Shown: positions 6,489-14,899 of the stretch, one piece after another
How positions within the stretch are numbered: the stretch's first letter is position 1
Layout: every line of letters begins with the position of its first letter
Assembly: GCA_017619755.1 (NCBI GenBank)
Contig: JAFZRU010000018.1
Location: forward strand, 1-64,000
Length of the DNA: 64,000 nucleotides
Source of the DNA: Prevotella sp.
Lineage (GTDB): Bacteria > Bacteroidota > Bacteroidia > Bacteroidales > Bacteroidaceae
Direction of reading: 5' to 3'
Program-made: the position numbers and the translations under genes
Notes under the pieces: generated by a model
What the model was told of the DNA's origin: nothing
Database searches by the model: none
What the model saw: only the letters and a program-made list of their open reading frames with translations

Positions 6489-9194
6489 CTAAGGATGCGT
6501 CTTTTCTCCGATGCTCGTGGCCTTTCCAGCAACAGGTAGGACGAGGGTGTTGTATTTCTCGTTGGTGAGCAGGATGTCGGAGATGGTGACCTCCTTGTTG
6601 CCTTTGACTTGGAGGGAGAGGAATTTGTTGGTGTTGCCGAGTGTTGCTCCGTCGGCGGACCACACGATGACCTTGTATTGGTTGCTGTTGTCACCGATGC
6701 GTTGGAAATTCACCTGATGGGATGAGTTGCCATTGAGCGACATGTCTTTGAGGGAGGAGCCATAGGGCAGGGTGACGACCATCTGTAGGGCGGTGCAAGT
6801 TTCGCTGTTGTCGAGGGAGAGGGAGCAGCCTTTGGAGGATGTCTTGACCACCAACTGTCCGTTTGATGTTTCATACATGCTGGGCATGGCGTTCCTGCCC
6901 CATCCAAGCACGATGTTGACGATGCCCATCACGTCCGTCACATTGACGTCGCCATCGTTGTTGATGTCGGCCTCGGTAAAGTAGAAACCTGGCACTTCAT
7001 TTCCAAGACATTTGTTGGCCGTCATCATCACGTCCGTCACGTTCACATCTCCGTCATGGTTGACGTCGCCCGGTGCATAGTTGTTGACGATGATAGTGAA
7101 GACCGAATCGGGCAAGTCAACGCCCTTGTTGTCTCGTGTGCTCAGCCTGAACTTTGTCACCACTCCCTCGTATGAACCGGCGGTTATGTTTTTATCCGCC
7201 TCTATGGTGAGGGAGATGACGTCGCCCATCGCGTCCTTCAGCATGGCGCTGTTGAGTGAATACACCAACACGCGGTAATGCCCGCTGCCGAAATCGTTGA
7301 ACGCCACCTCCATGTTGTCGGTGTAGCGGTCAGCCAGTTCGTAGAAGTAGCCATATTTGTCTTTTGCGAGATGAAATCCCGTCGGCAGGGACAAGTCAAA
7401 CTGCAGGCCGTTGTAGATGTCTTCTTCGATGTAGTCGAGCGACACCGTGAGGTCGGATGTGCCTCCAGCTTTGATCAACAGCGGGTCGGAAGGATAGAAA
7501 GTCGGCACGTACAATGCGCAGGGGCGGATGGGCATGCCGTCCAAAGGAGACCCGTCTTCATTGACTTGAAGGCCGTTGTCATGGAAGGATACATAGTCGT
7601 ACTTGTCACCAGACCAATAGAAACCATCCTTGTTCGTGTTCGCACCTGTTTCGTTCCAGTAATATTCTTCTTGGCTGTAGCCGGGATAATCATCAAAAGA
7701 ATAGATGCCAGACGCGGGAAGGAAGGTTTGGTTGCCGTTGGGACCTGTCATCACGATGCCGAAATAAGGCTCACAATCTATTCTTGTGAAAGAGCAATGG
7801 TCCTTGAGTTCGTTCATCTGGCCTGTCGATGGGGTCTTCCACGGCTTCCCCCAATTCACAAATGCGGCATCCCTGTCCGTTCCACAAATGGAGGCAGGGT
7901 CGTTTTGTTCATCATAGTGATTCAACTCGTCCAACTGATGAGAGAAATTGCTCACCGCTTCCAAATCTCCCCAAGAGAAGAAGTTGCCGTTCTCTTTTGG
8001 CGAGTGTGCATCCACGTTGCAGCACGACCATCTGGTGCCGGAGGGCAGTCCGAGGTCTATCATGTGCGGGTGGTTGTCGTCAGGACATAGTTGGATGACG
8101 GAATATTCCTTTGATTTGTTGTAATACACAACGTCGTCATCCTTGTATTTGACATATTCGTAAATGGTGACGAAGGAAATCTTTTCGTTACGGTAGCAGA
8201 CCAGACGGGAATCCTTGCACGGCGACGATTGTCCTTTGAGCGAGAATTTTGTGGCCTCTCCGCTGATGTCTTCATACACATAGCCCCAGTCCTCCACGTC
8301 CGTGTCGTCTGTCAATTCCACGGTGATGTCGCAGGAATACCGGTAAGAGTAGGTCTCGCCCTTGTAGGTGAATCCATTCTCTTTGTATGACGAGCCGGAT
8401 TGGTTGAAATCCGCAATGCGCACGTTTCCCGCCCCTTTCACCAAGCGGATGGGAATTTCACTGACAAGGCCGCTTTGGCCGTATGTGGTCAGTTTCGTGC
8501 CAACGCTGTTGATTTGCAAATACCAATGGTCAAAATACGAGTTCCATTTGTCCGTTTCCACATCAGCCGCCAAGCATCCCGTATAATTGTTGGTCATGGT
8601 TGGCATGAAGACATAAGATCCATTGGGGCCTGTTATTTTGGCGCCATCTACTCCGTTGTTGTTCACCCATTCTATGGTGCAATTGTCGAGGATTTCCGCT
8701 ATTTGCGTGATGTCGGGTGTCTGTTTTCCGCCATCGGCTTTGTCATAAGTGTAATTGATGTTGTCGTCAATGTGCAGCCTGTGCAATTCGCCAAGTTCCT
8801 CGGGGGCGTCTGCGCCCACGTTGCAGCATGACCATTTCGTGCCGGAGGGCAAGCCGAGGTCTATCATGTGGGGGTGGTTGTTGTCAGGGCAACCAGCAGG
8901 GTTGTGGCTGGAACCTTCGAGGATGATGTTGACAGCTTCCGCCACGTCGGTGATGGTGATGCTGCCGTCGCCGTTGACATCGGCGTTGGCGATGATGAAG
9001 TCGTCGCTTTGATGCCCCATGACATATTCCACTATCATGGTCACGTCGGTGATGGTGACAGCTCCGTCGCCGTTCACGTCGCCCCTCAGGGTGGAAGTGG
9101 GTAGCTTATAGGGTGTTCCAAGCCATGGCATGGACCGGGCGGTTGTGGTGAGCGCCAAGAGTAACAAAGAGAGGGTGAAAAGCACTTTTTTCAT
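6489..9194 (-). CDS. Secreted multidomain protein: two dockerin-like, two FISUMP and cohesin-like segments
   Basis: The protein has 901 residues from MKKVLFTLSLLLLALTTTARS. Residues 38-92 form a type I dockerin-like pair of calcium loops (GDVNGDGAVTITD and ADVNGDGSITITD). FISUMP domains begin near 102 and 370 (CPDDNHPHMIDLGLPSGT). Residues about 548-700 look like a beta-sandwich of the cohesin/CBM class. A second dockerin-like pair (GDVNHDGDVNVTD, ADINNDGDVNVTD) spans about 704-765, and a further beta-rich segment ends the protein. Dockerin-like modules bind calcium and mediate protein contacts. In Bacteroidota they are common in secreted proteins outside true cellulosomes, so an assembly role is only inferred. 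The usual KKGxYxxxGKK tail is absent. Confidence 0.85.
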   Translation of the reverse strand: MKKVLFTLSLLLLALTTTARSMPWLGTPYKLPTSTLRGDVNGDGAVTITDVTMIVEYVMGHQSDDFIIANADVNGDGSITITDVAEAVNIILEGSSHNPAGCPDNNHPHMIDLGLPSGTKWSCCNVGADAPEELGELHRLHIDDNINYTYDKADGGKQTPDITQIAEILDNCTIEWVNNNGVDGAKITGPNGSYVFMPTMTNNYTGCLAADVETDKWNSYFDHWYLQINSVGTKLTTYGQSGLVSEIPIRLVKGAGNVRIADFNQSGSSYKENGFTYKGETYSYRYSCDITVELTDDTDVEDWGYVYEDISGEATKFSLKGQSSPCKDSRLVCYRNEKISFVTIYEYVKYKDDDVVYYNKSKEYSVIQLCPDDNHPHMIDLGLPSGTRWSCCNVDAHSPKENGNFFSWGDLEAVSNFSHQLDELNHYDEQNDPASICGTDRDAAFVNWGKPWKTPSTGQMNELKDHCSFTRIDCEPYFGIVMTGPNGNQTFLPASGIYSFDDYPGYSQEEYYWNETGANTNKDGFYWSGDKYDYVSFHDNGLQVNEDGSPLDGMPIRPCALYVPTFYPSDPLLIKAGGTSDLTVSLDYIEEDIYNGLQFDLSLPTGFHLAKDKYGYFYELADRYTDNMEVAFNDFGSGHYRVLVYSLNSAMLKDAMGDVISLTIEADKNITAGSYEGVVTKFRLSTRDNKGVDLPDSVFTIIVNNYAPGDVNHDGDVNVTDVMMTANKCLGNEVPGFYFTEADINNDGDVNVTDVMGIVNIVLGWGRNAMPSMYETSNGQLVVKTSSKGCSLSLDNSETCTALQMVVTLPYGSSLKDMSLNGNSSHQVNFQRIGDNSNQYKVIVWSADGATLGNTNKFLSLQVKGNKEVTISDILLTNEKYNTLVLPVAGKATSIGEKTHP

Positions 9195-9225
9195 TGTTGA
9201 ACGGGTTTTTGTCATTTTGGTTTTG

Positions 9226-9233
9226 CAAAGTTA
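9226..9233 (-). promoter_or_regulatory. -7 promoter motif of the dockerin/FISUMP gene
   Basis: TAACTTTG on the minus strand lies about 30 nt upstream of the start codon. The -33 element is weak. Confidence 0.55.
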
Positions 9234-9391
9234 TGAATAATATTTTTAAACACCAAATATCGGGTATCTATTCTGCGAATAACATTTAAACATGTAATTG
9301 CCATATAATTATTAATTAATTGTTACTCAAGAACGCACAAATGTGGGAGAATAGATGGATTTACGTCCATTTCGTTAAAGAATTTTTGATT

Positions 9392-9410
9392 AATTCGTGT
9401 CATTCGTGTT
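9392..9410. repeat. ATTCGTG direct-repeat motif, copy 1
   Basis: AATTCGTGTCATTCGTGTT resembles intergenic motifs at 12069-12086 and 28815-28832, each two ATTCGTG half-sites about 10 nt apart. Function unknown. Confidence 0.5.
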
Positions 9411-9430
9411 GAAATTTACTCTTTTTTTCA

Positions 9431-9682
9431 TAACTTTGACGCGTTGCGCCGAAGTTACTCCATCTCGGAAAAAAAAGAACAGTTCTTTTTGTTCTGCTCT
9501 CGATTTTTCGTAACTTTGACTTCGTCGAAGTTACTTGCACTCGAAAATGGAAAGAAAAATAAACTTTTCTTTCCGTTTTACTCGTTTTTTCGTAACTTTG
9601 ACTTCGTCGAAGTTACTTGCACTCGAAAATGGAAAGAAAAATAAACTTTTCTTTCCGTTTTACTCGTTTTTTCGTAACTTTG
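9431..9682 (+). repeat. 82-bp tandem repeat, each unit starting with a promoter -7 motif
   Basis: TAACTTTG occurs at 9431, 9511, 9593 and 9675. The units 9511-9592 and 9593-9674 are identical 82-mers, 9431-9510 is a diverged 80-bp copy, and a partial fourth unit leads to the GH2 gene. Each perfect unit has two hairpins: AACTTTGAC/GTCGAAGTT across the -7 motif and GGAAAGAAAA/TTTTCTTTCC further on. The array may be stacked promoters or a slippage-prone regulatory stretch. Confidence 0.85.
9675..9682 (+). promoter_or_regulatory. -7 promoter motif of the GH2 gene
   Basis: TAACTTTG followed by CAAAATGAG lies 36 nt before the ATG and is the last of four repeated copies. No clear -33 TTG is present; the upstream sequence is T-rich. 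Confidence 0.55.
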
Positions 9683-9718
9683 CAAAATGAGAAATAACAG
9701 TGAAAACAAAACGCCTTT

Positions 9719-12022
9719 ATGAAAAAACATCTACTGGCACTTTTGGCTGCCATCACCTTGACCCATGGCGCAACAGCGCAGACACAACAGCTCTTTGATT
9801 TCGGCTGGCAATTCACCCAAAACGAAAAGACCACCAGGGTTGACCTGCCACACGACTGGGACATCTACAGCGCACCCATTCCCGAGAACAGCACCACGGG
9901 AACGGGTGGAGGATGGTATCCCGCCGGCAAGGGCGAATACCGCAAAACCTTCAACACACCCAAGGGCGAGCGTGTCAAACTACACTTCGAGGGCGTTTAC
10001 CAAAAGGCCGAAGTATTTGTGAACGGACAAAAAGCCGGGCAGCATCACTATGGCTACACCCCCTTCACCGTGGACATCACCAATTGCCTGAAACCGGTGA
10101 ACAACCTCAACGAGGTGTTGGTGAAGGTGAACAACTCCGAGCAACCCAACTGCCGCTGGTATTCCGGCTCCGGCATCTACCGTCACGTGTGGCTGCAGAC
10201 CATGCCATCGCTGCACATCGCCGAGAACGGCATCTATGTTACCACGCCCGAAGTGTCTGAGCAACAGGCACGTGTGCAGGTGGAGGTGACCGTGGAGAAC
10301 GAGTCGCCCACCGACCGCAACGCCACCGTCGTCGTGGGAAACAGCCAACTCATGGTGGCCGTGGCGGCAGGGCAGACCAAGACGGTGACGACTACGCTCT
10401 TCGTGAGAAACCCACGCCTGTGGTCGCCCGACAACCCGGCGCTGAACCGTCTCGACGTGCAACTGAAGGAGAACGGGAACGTCATCGACGAGAGAAGCAC
10501 AAAATACGGCATACGCTCGTTCTCATTTGATGCCCAAAAGGGTTTTGTGCTTAATGGCAAGCCGATGCTCATCACCGGCGCCTGTGTCCATCACGACGAT
10601 GGCGTGTTGGGTGCGATGGCTTTCGACGATGCAGAAATCCGCAAGGTGCGTCAGATGAAAGAGGCCGGCTTCAACCTCATCCGCACCTCGCACAACCCAT
10701 CGACAAGAGCTTTCCTCGACGCTTGTGACTCCTTGGGCATGATGGTCATCGACGAGGCCTTCGACGGATGGCGTCAGGCCAAGAATCCCTACGACTATTC
10801 CACCGTCATCGACTCCTGCTACCGCGAGGACATCCACGCCATGGTGATGCGCGACCGCAACCACCCCTGCATCATCTCGTGGAGCATCGGCAACGAGGTG
10901 ATGGAGCGCAAGGACATCCGCGTGGTCCATACCGCCCGACAGATGAAAGCCGCCATTTTGGAGAAGGACGCGACACGTCCCGTGACGGAGGCTCTGTGCT
11001 CGTGGGACAGTGACTGGGAAATCTACGACCCCCATGCCGAGGTGCTCGACGTGGCGGGTTACAACTATATGATTCACAAGCATGCCACCGACCACCAGCG
11101 CGCCCCCGAGCGTGTGATATGGCAAACGGAGAGTTTCCCCCGCGATGCCTTCAACAACTGGGCCGTCACCAACGACCATCCCTATGTGGTGGGTGACATC
11201 GTGTGGACGGGTCTCGACTACTTGGGTGAATCGGGCATAGGACGATATTACTATCAAGGCGAGACGCCGGGAGAGCATTATGTGGAAGGGGGAATACCCG
11301 ATTGGCACGGGGCTTATTGCGGTGATGTGGATGTGACGGGTTGGCGCAAACCCATCAGCCACTACCGCGAGATGCTGTGGACCGACGACGCACCCCTCTA
11401 CATGGCCGTGAAGGAGCCAAACGGCTACCACGGCGACATCAAGGAGACAGCCTGGAGTGTCTGGCCTACTTGGGAGAGTTGGACGTGGAAAGGATGGGAA
11501 GGCAAACCCGTCGAGGTGGAGGTCTATACCAAACTGCCCGAGGTGAGGCTCTATCTGAACGACCAACTCATCGGCACCAAGCAGGTGAGCCGCAAGACGA
11601 AGTACAAAGCCGTCTTCACCGTGCCTTATCAGCCCGGTACGCTACGCGCCGTGGCCGACAACCAGAGCGTGTCGCTCAGCACCGCCGGAGAACCGGCTCT
11701 TCTACGCCTCACGCCCGACCGCACGGTGATGGCCGCCGACGGGCAGTCGCTCACTTTCGTCATCGCCGAGGTGCTCGACCGCGAAGGGAATGTCGTGCCC
11801 GAAGCCGCCATCCCCTGCGAGGCCACGGTGAAGGGCGCCGGTACACTCCTCGCCTTCGCCTCTGCCGACTTGAAGGATCGCGAACCCACCGTGACCCCCA
11901 AGGCAACTACTTGGAAGGGCCGCGCCATGCTCGTCGTCCGCAGCACAAAGAAAAAAGGCTCCGCCAAACTGACCGTCAAAAGCTCGCTGCCCACCGCCAC
12001 CCTCACGCTGAAAACACGGTAA
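9719..12022 (+). CDS. GH2-family glycoside hydrolase (beta-galactosidase-like), secreted
   Basis: The 767-residue protein starts with a Sec signal (cleavage near HGATA-QTQ). The order is the GH2 sugar-binding jelly-roll (about 25-165), an Ig-like domain (about 170-270), the TIM barrel (about 275-560), and C-terminal DUF4982-like and GH2 C5-like beta domains. Glu393 in SWSIGNEVMER is the expected acid/base and Glu471 in IWQTESF the likely nucleophile. Family members remove beta-linked galactose, glucuronate or related sugars; the substrate cannot be read from sequence. The next gene encodes a GH115 alpha-glucuronidase on the same strand after 91 nt, which suggests a shared target such as glucuronoxylan or a plant side chain. 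Confidence 0.93.
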   Translation: MKKHLLALLAAITLTHGATAQTQQLFDFGWQFTQNEKTTRVDLPHDWDIYSAPIPENSTTGTGGGWYPAGKGEYRKTFNTPKGERVKLHFEGVYQKAEVFVNGQKAGQHHYGYTPFTVDITNCLKPVNNLNEVLVKVNNSEQPNCRWYSGSGIYRHVWLQTMPSLHIAENGIYVTTPEVSEQQARVQVEVTVENESPTDRNATVVVGNSQLMVAVAAGQTKTVTTTLFVRNPRLWSPDNPALNRLDVQLKENGNVIDERSTKYGIRSFSFDAQKGFVLNGKPMLITGACVHHDDGVLGAMAFDDAEIRKVRQMKEAGFNLIRTSHNPSTRAFLDACDSLGMMVIDEAFDGWRQAKNPYDYSTVIDSCYREDIHAMVMRDRNHPCIISWSIGNEVMERKDIRVVHTARQMKAAILEKDATRPVTEALCSWDSDWEIYDPHAEVLDVAGYNYMIHKHATDHQRAPERVIWQTESFPRDAFNNWAVTNDHPYVVGDIVWTGLDYLGESGIGRYYYQGETPGEHYVEGGIPDWHGAYCGDVDVTGWRKPISHYREMLWTDDAPLYMAVKEPNGYHGDIKETAWSVWPTWESWTWKGWEGKPVEVEVYTKLPEVRLYLNDQLIGTKQVSRKTKYKAVFTVPYQPGTLRAVADNQSVSLSTAGEPALLRLTPDRTVMAADGQSLTFVIAEVLDREGNVVPEAAIPCEATVKGAGTLLAFASADLKDREPTVTPKATTWKGRAMLVVRSTKKKGSAKLTVKSSLPTATLTLKTR

Positions 12023-12068
12023 AGAAGCCAGCAGTAAAATTTTGCGATGCTAAATAAATTAATGGATT

Positions 12069-12086
12069 ATTCGTGGTAATTCGTGT
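12069..12086. repeat. ATTCGTG direct-repeat motif, copy 2
   Basis: ATTCGTGGTAATTCGTGT lies in the short gap between the GH2 and GH115 genes and is identical over 18 nt to the copy at 28815-28832. Function unknown. Confidence 0.5.
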
Positions 12087-12113
12087 AAAGAAAAACTTGA
12101 AAAATTAACGTAT

Positions 12114-14579
12114 ATGAAAAGAGCATTTTTATTTGTGGCCATGGCCGTCACCTCGCTCACGGTCCTCGCCGCTGAGCGGTTTGTAGTTTTCCAGCCCTCG
12201 GCCAACGTCCTCTCACTGGAGGGAGCAGGGGTGACGTTCGACAGCCGCGAGCATAGTTGTGTGCAACGTGCTGTCGCCAACCTGCAACAAGACTATCAGA
12301 AAGTGACAGGCCGGGCGATGGGTCAAGGCAACAAGATCCTCGTGGGCACCGTCGGCGTGAACAAGCAGATTGATTCGTGGGTGAAGCAGGGCGTGCTGCG
12401 CGACCTGAAGGGAAAGACGGAGAAATATGTCATCAAGACCATCGGCGAACAATTGGTCATCGCCGGCAGCGACAAGCGAGGCACCGTCTTCGGCATCTAC
12501 GAGTTGACGAAGCAGATGGGCGTGTCGCCTTGGTATTACTGGGCAGACGTCCCTATTGAGAGGCACGAGCAACTCTATGTCATCCCGGGTGAATACACCG
12601 ACGGCGAACCCAACGTGCGCTATCGCGGCCTCTTCCTCAATGACGAGGCGCCGTGCCTCACCACGTGGGTGAAAAACACCTTCGGCACCAACTATGGCGA
12701 CCACCGCTTCTATGAGAAAGTTTTTGAGCTGATTTTGAGGCTGAAGGGCAACTATATGTGGCCGGCCATGTGGGGGTGGGCGTTCTATGCCGACGACCCG
12801 GAGAACCTGAAGACCGCCGACGAGATGGGTATCATGATGGGCACCAGCCACCACGAGCCCATGGCCCGCAACCACCAGGAGTACGCCCGCAACCGCAAGG
12901 AGTGGGGGGCTTGGAACTATCAGAAGAACAAGGACAACCTCGACCGCTTCTTCCGCGAGGGAATCGAGCGGATGAAAGGCACTGACGACATCGTGACCAT
13001 CGGCATGCGTGGCGACGGCGACGAGGCCATGAGCGAGGATGCCGACACCAAACTCCTCCAGACCATCGTGGAGAACCAACGCCGCATCATCAAAGAGGTG
13101 ACCGGCAAGCCCGCCAACAAGACCCCGCAGGTGTGGGCCTTGTACAAGGAGGTGCTCGACTATTACGACAAGGGGATGCGCGTGCCGGACGACGTGCTCA
13201 TCCTGCTCTGCGACGACAACTGGGGCAACCTGCGCCGCGTGCCCAACGCACAGGAGCGCAAGCACCCGGGAGGATGGGGACTCTACTACCACGTGGACTA
13301 TGTGGGTGCACCGCGCAACTCCAAGTGGCTCAACGTCACACCGACTCAGAACATGTGGGAGCAGCTCACCCTCGCCGCCGACAACGGCCTGGACCGCATG
13401 TGGATTCTCAACGTCGGCGACCTCAAGCCGATGGAATATCCCATCACCCTCTTTATGGACATGGCGTGGAATCCACGGGAGTTCAGTGTGGACCGCATCA
13501 CCGACCACACCCTCCGCTTCTGCGAGGAGTTCTTTGGAAAGAAACAAGCCCCCGAGGCGGCACGAATACTCGACCTCTGCTGCAAGTACGCCGGACGCAC
13601 CACCGCAGAGATGCTTGACGCCAGGACATACAACGTGGAGACGGGAGAATGGAAGCAAGTGGCCGACGACTACATGCGGTTGGAGACGGAGGCGTTGAGA
13701 CAGTATCTCACCATCGACGAGCCTTACCGCGACGCCTATCAGCAGGTCATCCTCTTCCCCGTACAGGCAATGTCGAACATCTACCAGATGTACTACGCAC
13801 AGGCCATGAACCAGAAACTGGCGGCTGAGAACAACCCCGACGCCAATGTGTGGGCAGGGCGTGTGAGAGAAGCCTTCGTGCGCGACTCCATCCTCTGCGC
13901 CTCCTACAATACCGACATCGCCGGAGGCAAGTGGAACGGTATGATGATACAAAAGCACATCGGCTACACCAACTGGAACGACAATTTCCCGGCTGACAGG
14001 ATGCCAAGGGTGAGGAACGTGCCGGCGGGAGAGGGTGGCTACATCTTCGAGGCGAAAAACGGCTTCGTGGCCATGGAGGCGGAGCACTATTCTGAGGCCA
14101 AGGGTGCCGACGGCGTGAAATGGACGGTCATCCCGGGCATGGGACGTACCCGGAGCGCCATGACGCTCATGCCTTATACGCAGCCGACGGGCGATGCCGA
14201 ACTCACCTATCGCTTCACGCTCGCACCAACAGCGGACAGCGTGAAAGTGCGCATCGTGGTGAAATCCACCCTCGACTATCTCAACAAGGGAGGCCTCACC
14301 TACACCGTGTCACTCGACGGGGGAAAGCCGCAGCAAGTCAATTTCAACAGCCGTTTGAACGAGGACCCGAAAAACATTTACACCGTCTTCTATCCCACGG
14401 TGGCAAGGCGCATCGTGGAGTCCGTCGTCACCTTGCCCGTCAACTCCTCGCAAACCACGCACACCCTGACGCTCCACCCGGACGACCCGGCCATCCTCTT
14501 CGAGAAAATCGTTGTCGATGCGGGAGGCTATCAGCCGCAGTTCCTCTTCGGCACAGAGTCGCCGTGCAAAAGAAATTAG
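12114..14579 (+). CDS. GH115 family alpha-glucuronidase, secreted
   Basis: The 821-residue protein has an N-terminal signal (MKRAFLFVAMAVTSLTVLA). It matches GH115 throughout: an N-terminal domain with ILVGTVG and GSDKRGTVFGIYELTKQMGVSPWYYWADVP, then the barrel with YRGLFLNDEAPCLT, NYMWPAMWGWAF and MGTSHHEPMARNHQEY, and a C-terminal beta domain starting near GYIFEAKNGFVAMEAEHYSEA. GH115 enzymes remove (4-O-methyl)glucuronic acid from xylan backbones at internal or terminal positions. The length is close to the family norm and no defect is visible. Together with the upstream GH2 enzyme it would trim glucuronoxylan side groups outside the cell or in the periplasm. No SusC/SusD pair is adjacent, so this is not a complete polysaccharide utilisation locus. 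Confidence 0.95.
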   Translation: MKRAFLFVAMAVTSLTVLAAERFVVFQPSANVLSLEGAGVTFDSREHSCVQRAVANLQQDYQKVTGRAMGQGNKILVGTVGVNKQIDSWVKQGVLRDLKGKTEKYVIKTIGEQLVIAGSDKRGTVFGIYELTKQMGVSPWYYWADVPIERHEQLYVIPGEYTDGEPNVRYRGLFLNDEAPCLTTWVKNTFGTNYGDHRFYEKVFELILRLKGNYMWPAMWGWAFYADDPENLKTADEMGIMMGTSHHEPMARNHQEYARNRKEWGAWNYQKNKDNLDRFFREGIERMKGTDDIVTIGMRGDGDEAMSEDADTKLLQTIVENQRRIIKEVTGKPANKTPQVWALYKEVLDYYDKGMRVPDDVLILLCDDNWGNLRRVPNAQERKHPGGWGLYYHVDYVGAPRNSKWLNVTPTQNMWEQLTLAADNGLDRMWILNVGDLKPMEYPITLFMDMAWNPREFSVDRITDHTLRFCEEFFGKKQAPEAARILDLCCKYAGRTTAEMLDARTYNVETGEWKQVADDYMRLETEALRQYLTIDEPYRDAYQQVILFPVQAMSNIYQMYYAQAMNQKLAAENNPDANVWAGRVREAFVRDSILCASYNTDIAGGKWNGMMIQKHIGYTNWNDNFPADRMPRVRNVPAGEGGYIFEAKNGFVAMEAEHYSEAKGADGVKWTVIPGMGRTRSAMTLMPYTQPTGDAELTYRFTLAPTADSVKVRIVVKSTLDYLNKGGLTYTVSLDGGKPQQVNFNSRLNEDPKNIYTVFYPTVARRIVESVVTLPVNSSQTTHTLTLHPDDPAILFEKIVVDAGGYQPQFLFGTESPCKRN

Positions 14580-14605
14580 AAAAAACCATGCAATCATAAG
14601 AAATA

Positions 14606-14668
14606 GCGACCTGCGGTTGAAAACGGCTTGAAGGACTTCCTTTGACCCGTCATTCAACCGCAGGTCGC
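14606..14668. terminator. Hairpin after the GH115 gene
   Basis: Arms 14606-14621 and 14653-14668 (GCGACCTGCGGTTGAA and its exact complement) are separated by 31 nt. The position just after the GH115 stop suggests a transcription end, but there is no T run. The loop GAAAACGGCTTGAAGG resembles the edge of the palindromic elements (GAAAACGGCC), so it may be an element remnant. Confidence 0.55.
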
Positions 14669-14899
14669 AATGATAATTGTTGCTTGTGAAACAGTTCCTA
14701 AATATCAATAAGACAAGTCGATAATAATTTGTCAACTCATATTTGCATAATTCATTTTTTTTTCAGAACTTTGCAACGATGAATTGCCTGAATGTGGCAT
14801 TCGTCGTTAACAATTTGTATAACAAGTAGTTACGTGACAATCTGTAATTGTTTGGAAAACAACTATAACAATAACAAGCATAGAAATAACTAAAACTAT
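14669..14899. other. AT-rich leader region before the efflux operon
   Basis: No ORF is credible here. A GAACTTTGC motif near 14766-14774, preceded by a T run, is one mismatch from the TAnnTTTG promoter -7 element and may be the operon promoter, leaving an untranslated leader of roughly 120 nt. Confidence 0.35.

Noticed and set aside
7278-8090. Open frame opposite the dockerin/FISUMP gene
   Set aside because: No coherent protein features; the opposite strand carries recognisable FISUMP domains.
10523-11566. Long open frame antisense to the GH2 gene
   Set aside because: Shadow of codon bias; no signal, no family features, and the sense strand has intact GH2 catalytic motifs.
12213-14087. Very long open frame antisense to the GH115 gene
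   Set aside because: It mirrors a GC-rich, strongly biased coding sequence; the translation is low-complexity His/Val/Leu-rich and the sense strand is a clear GH115 enzyme.
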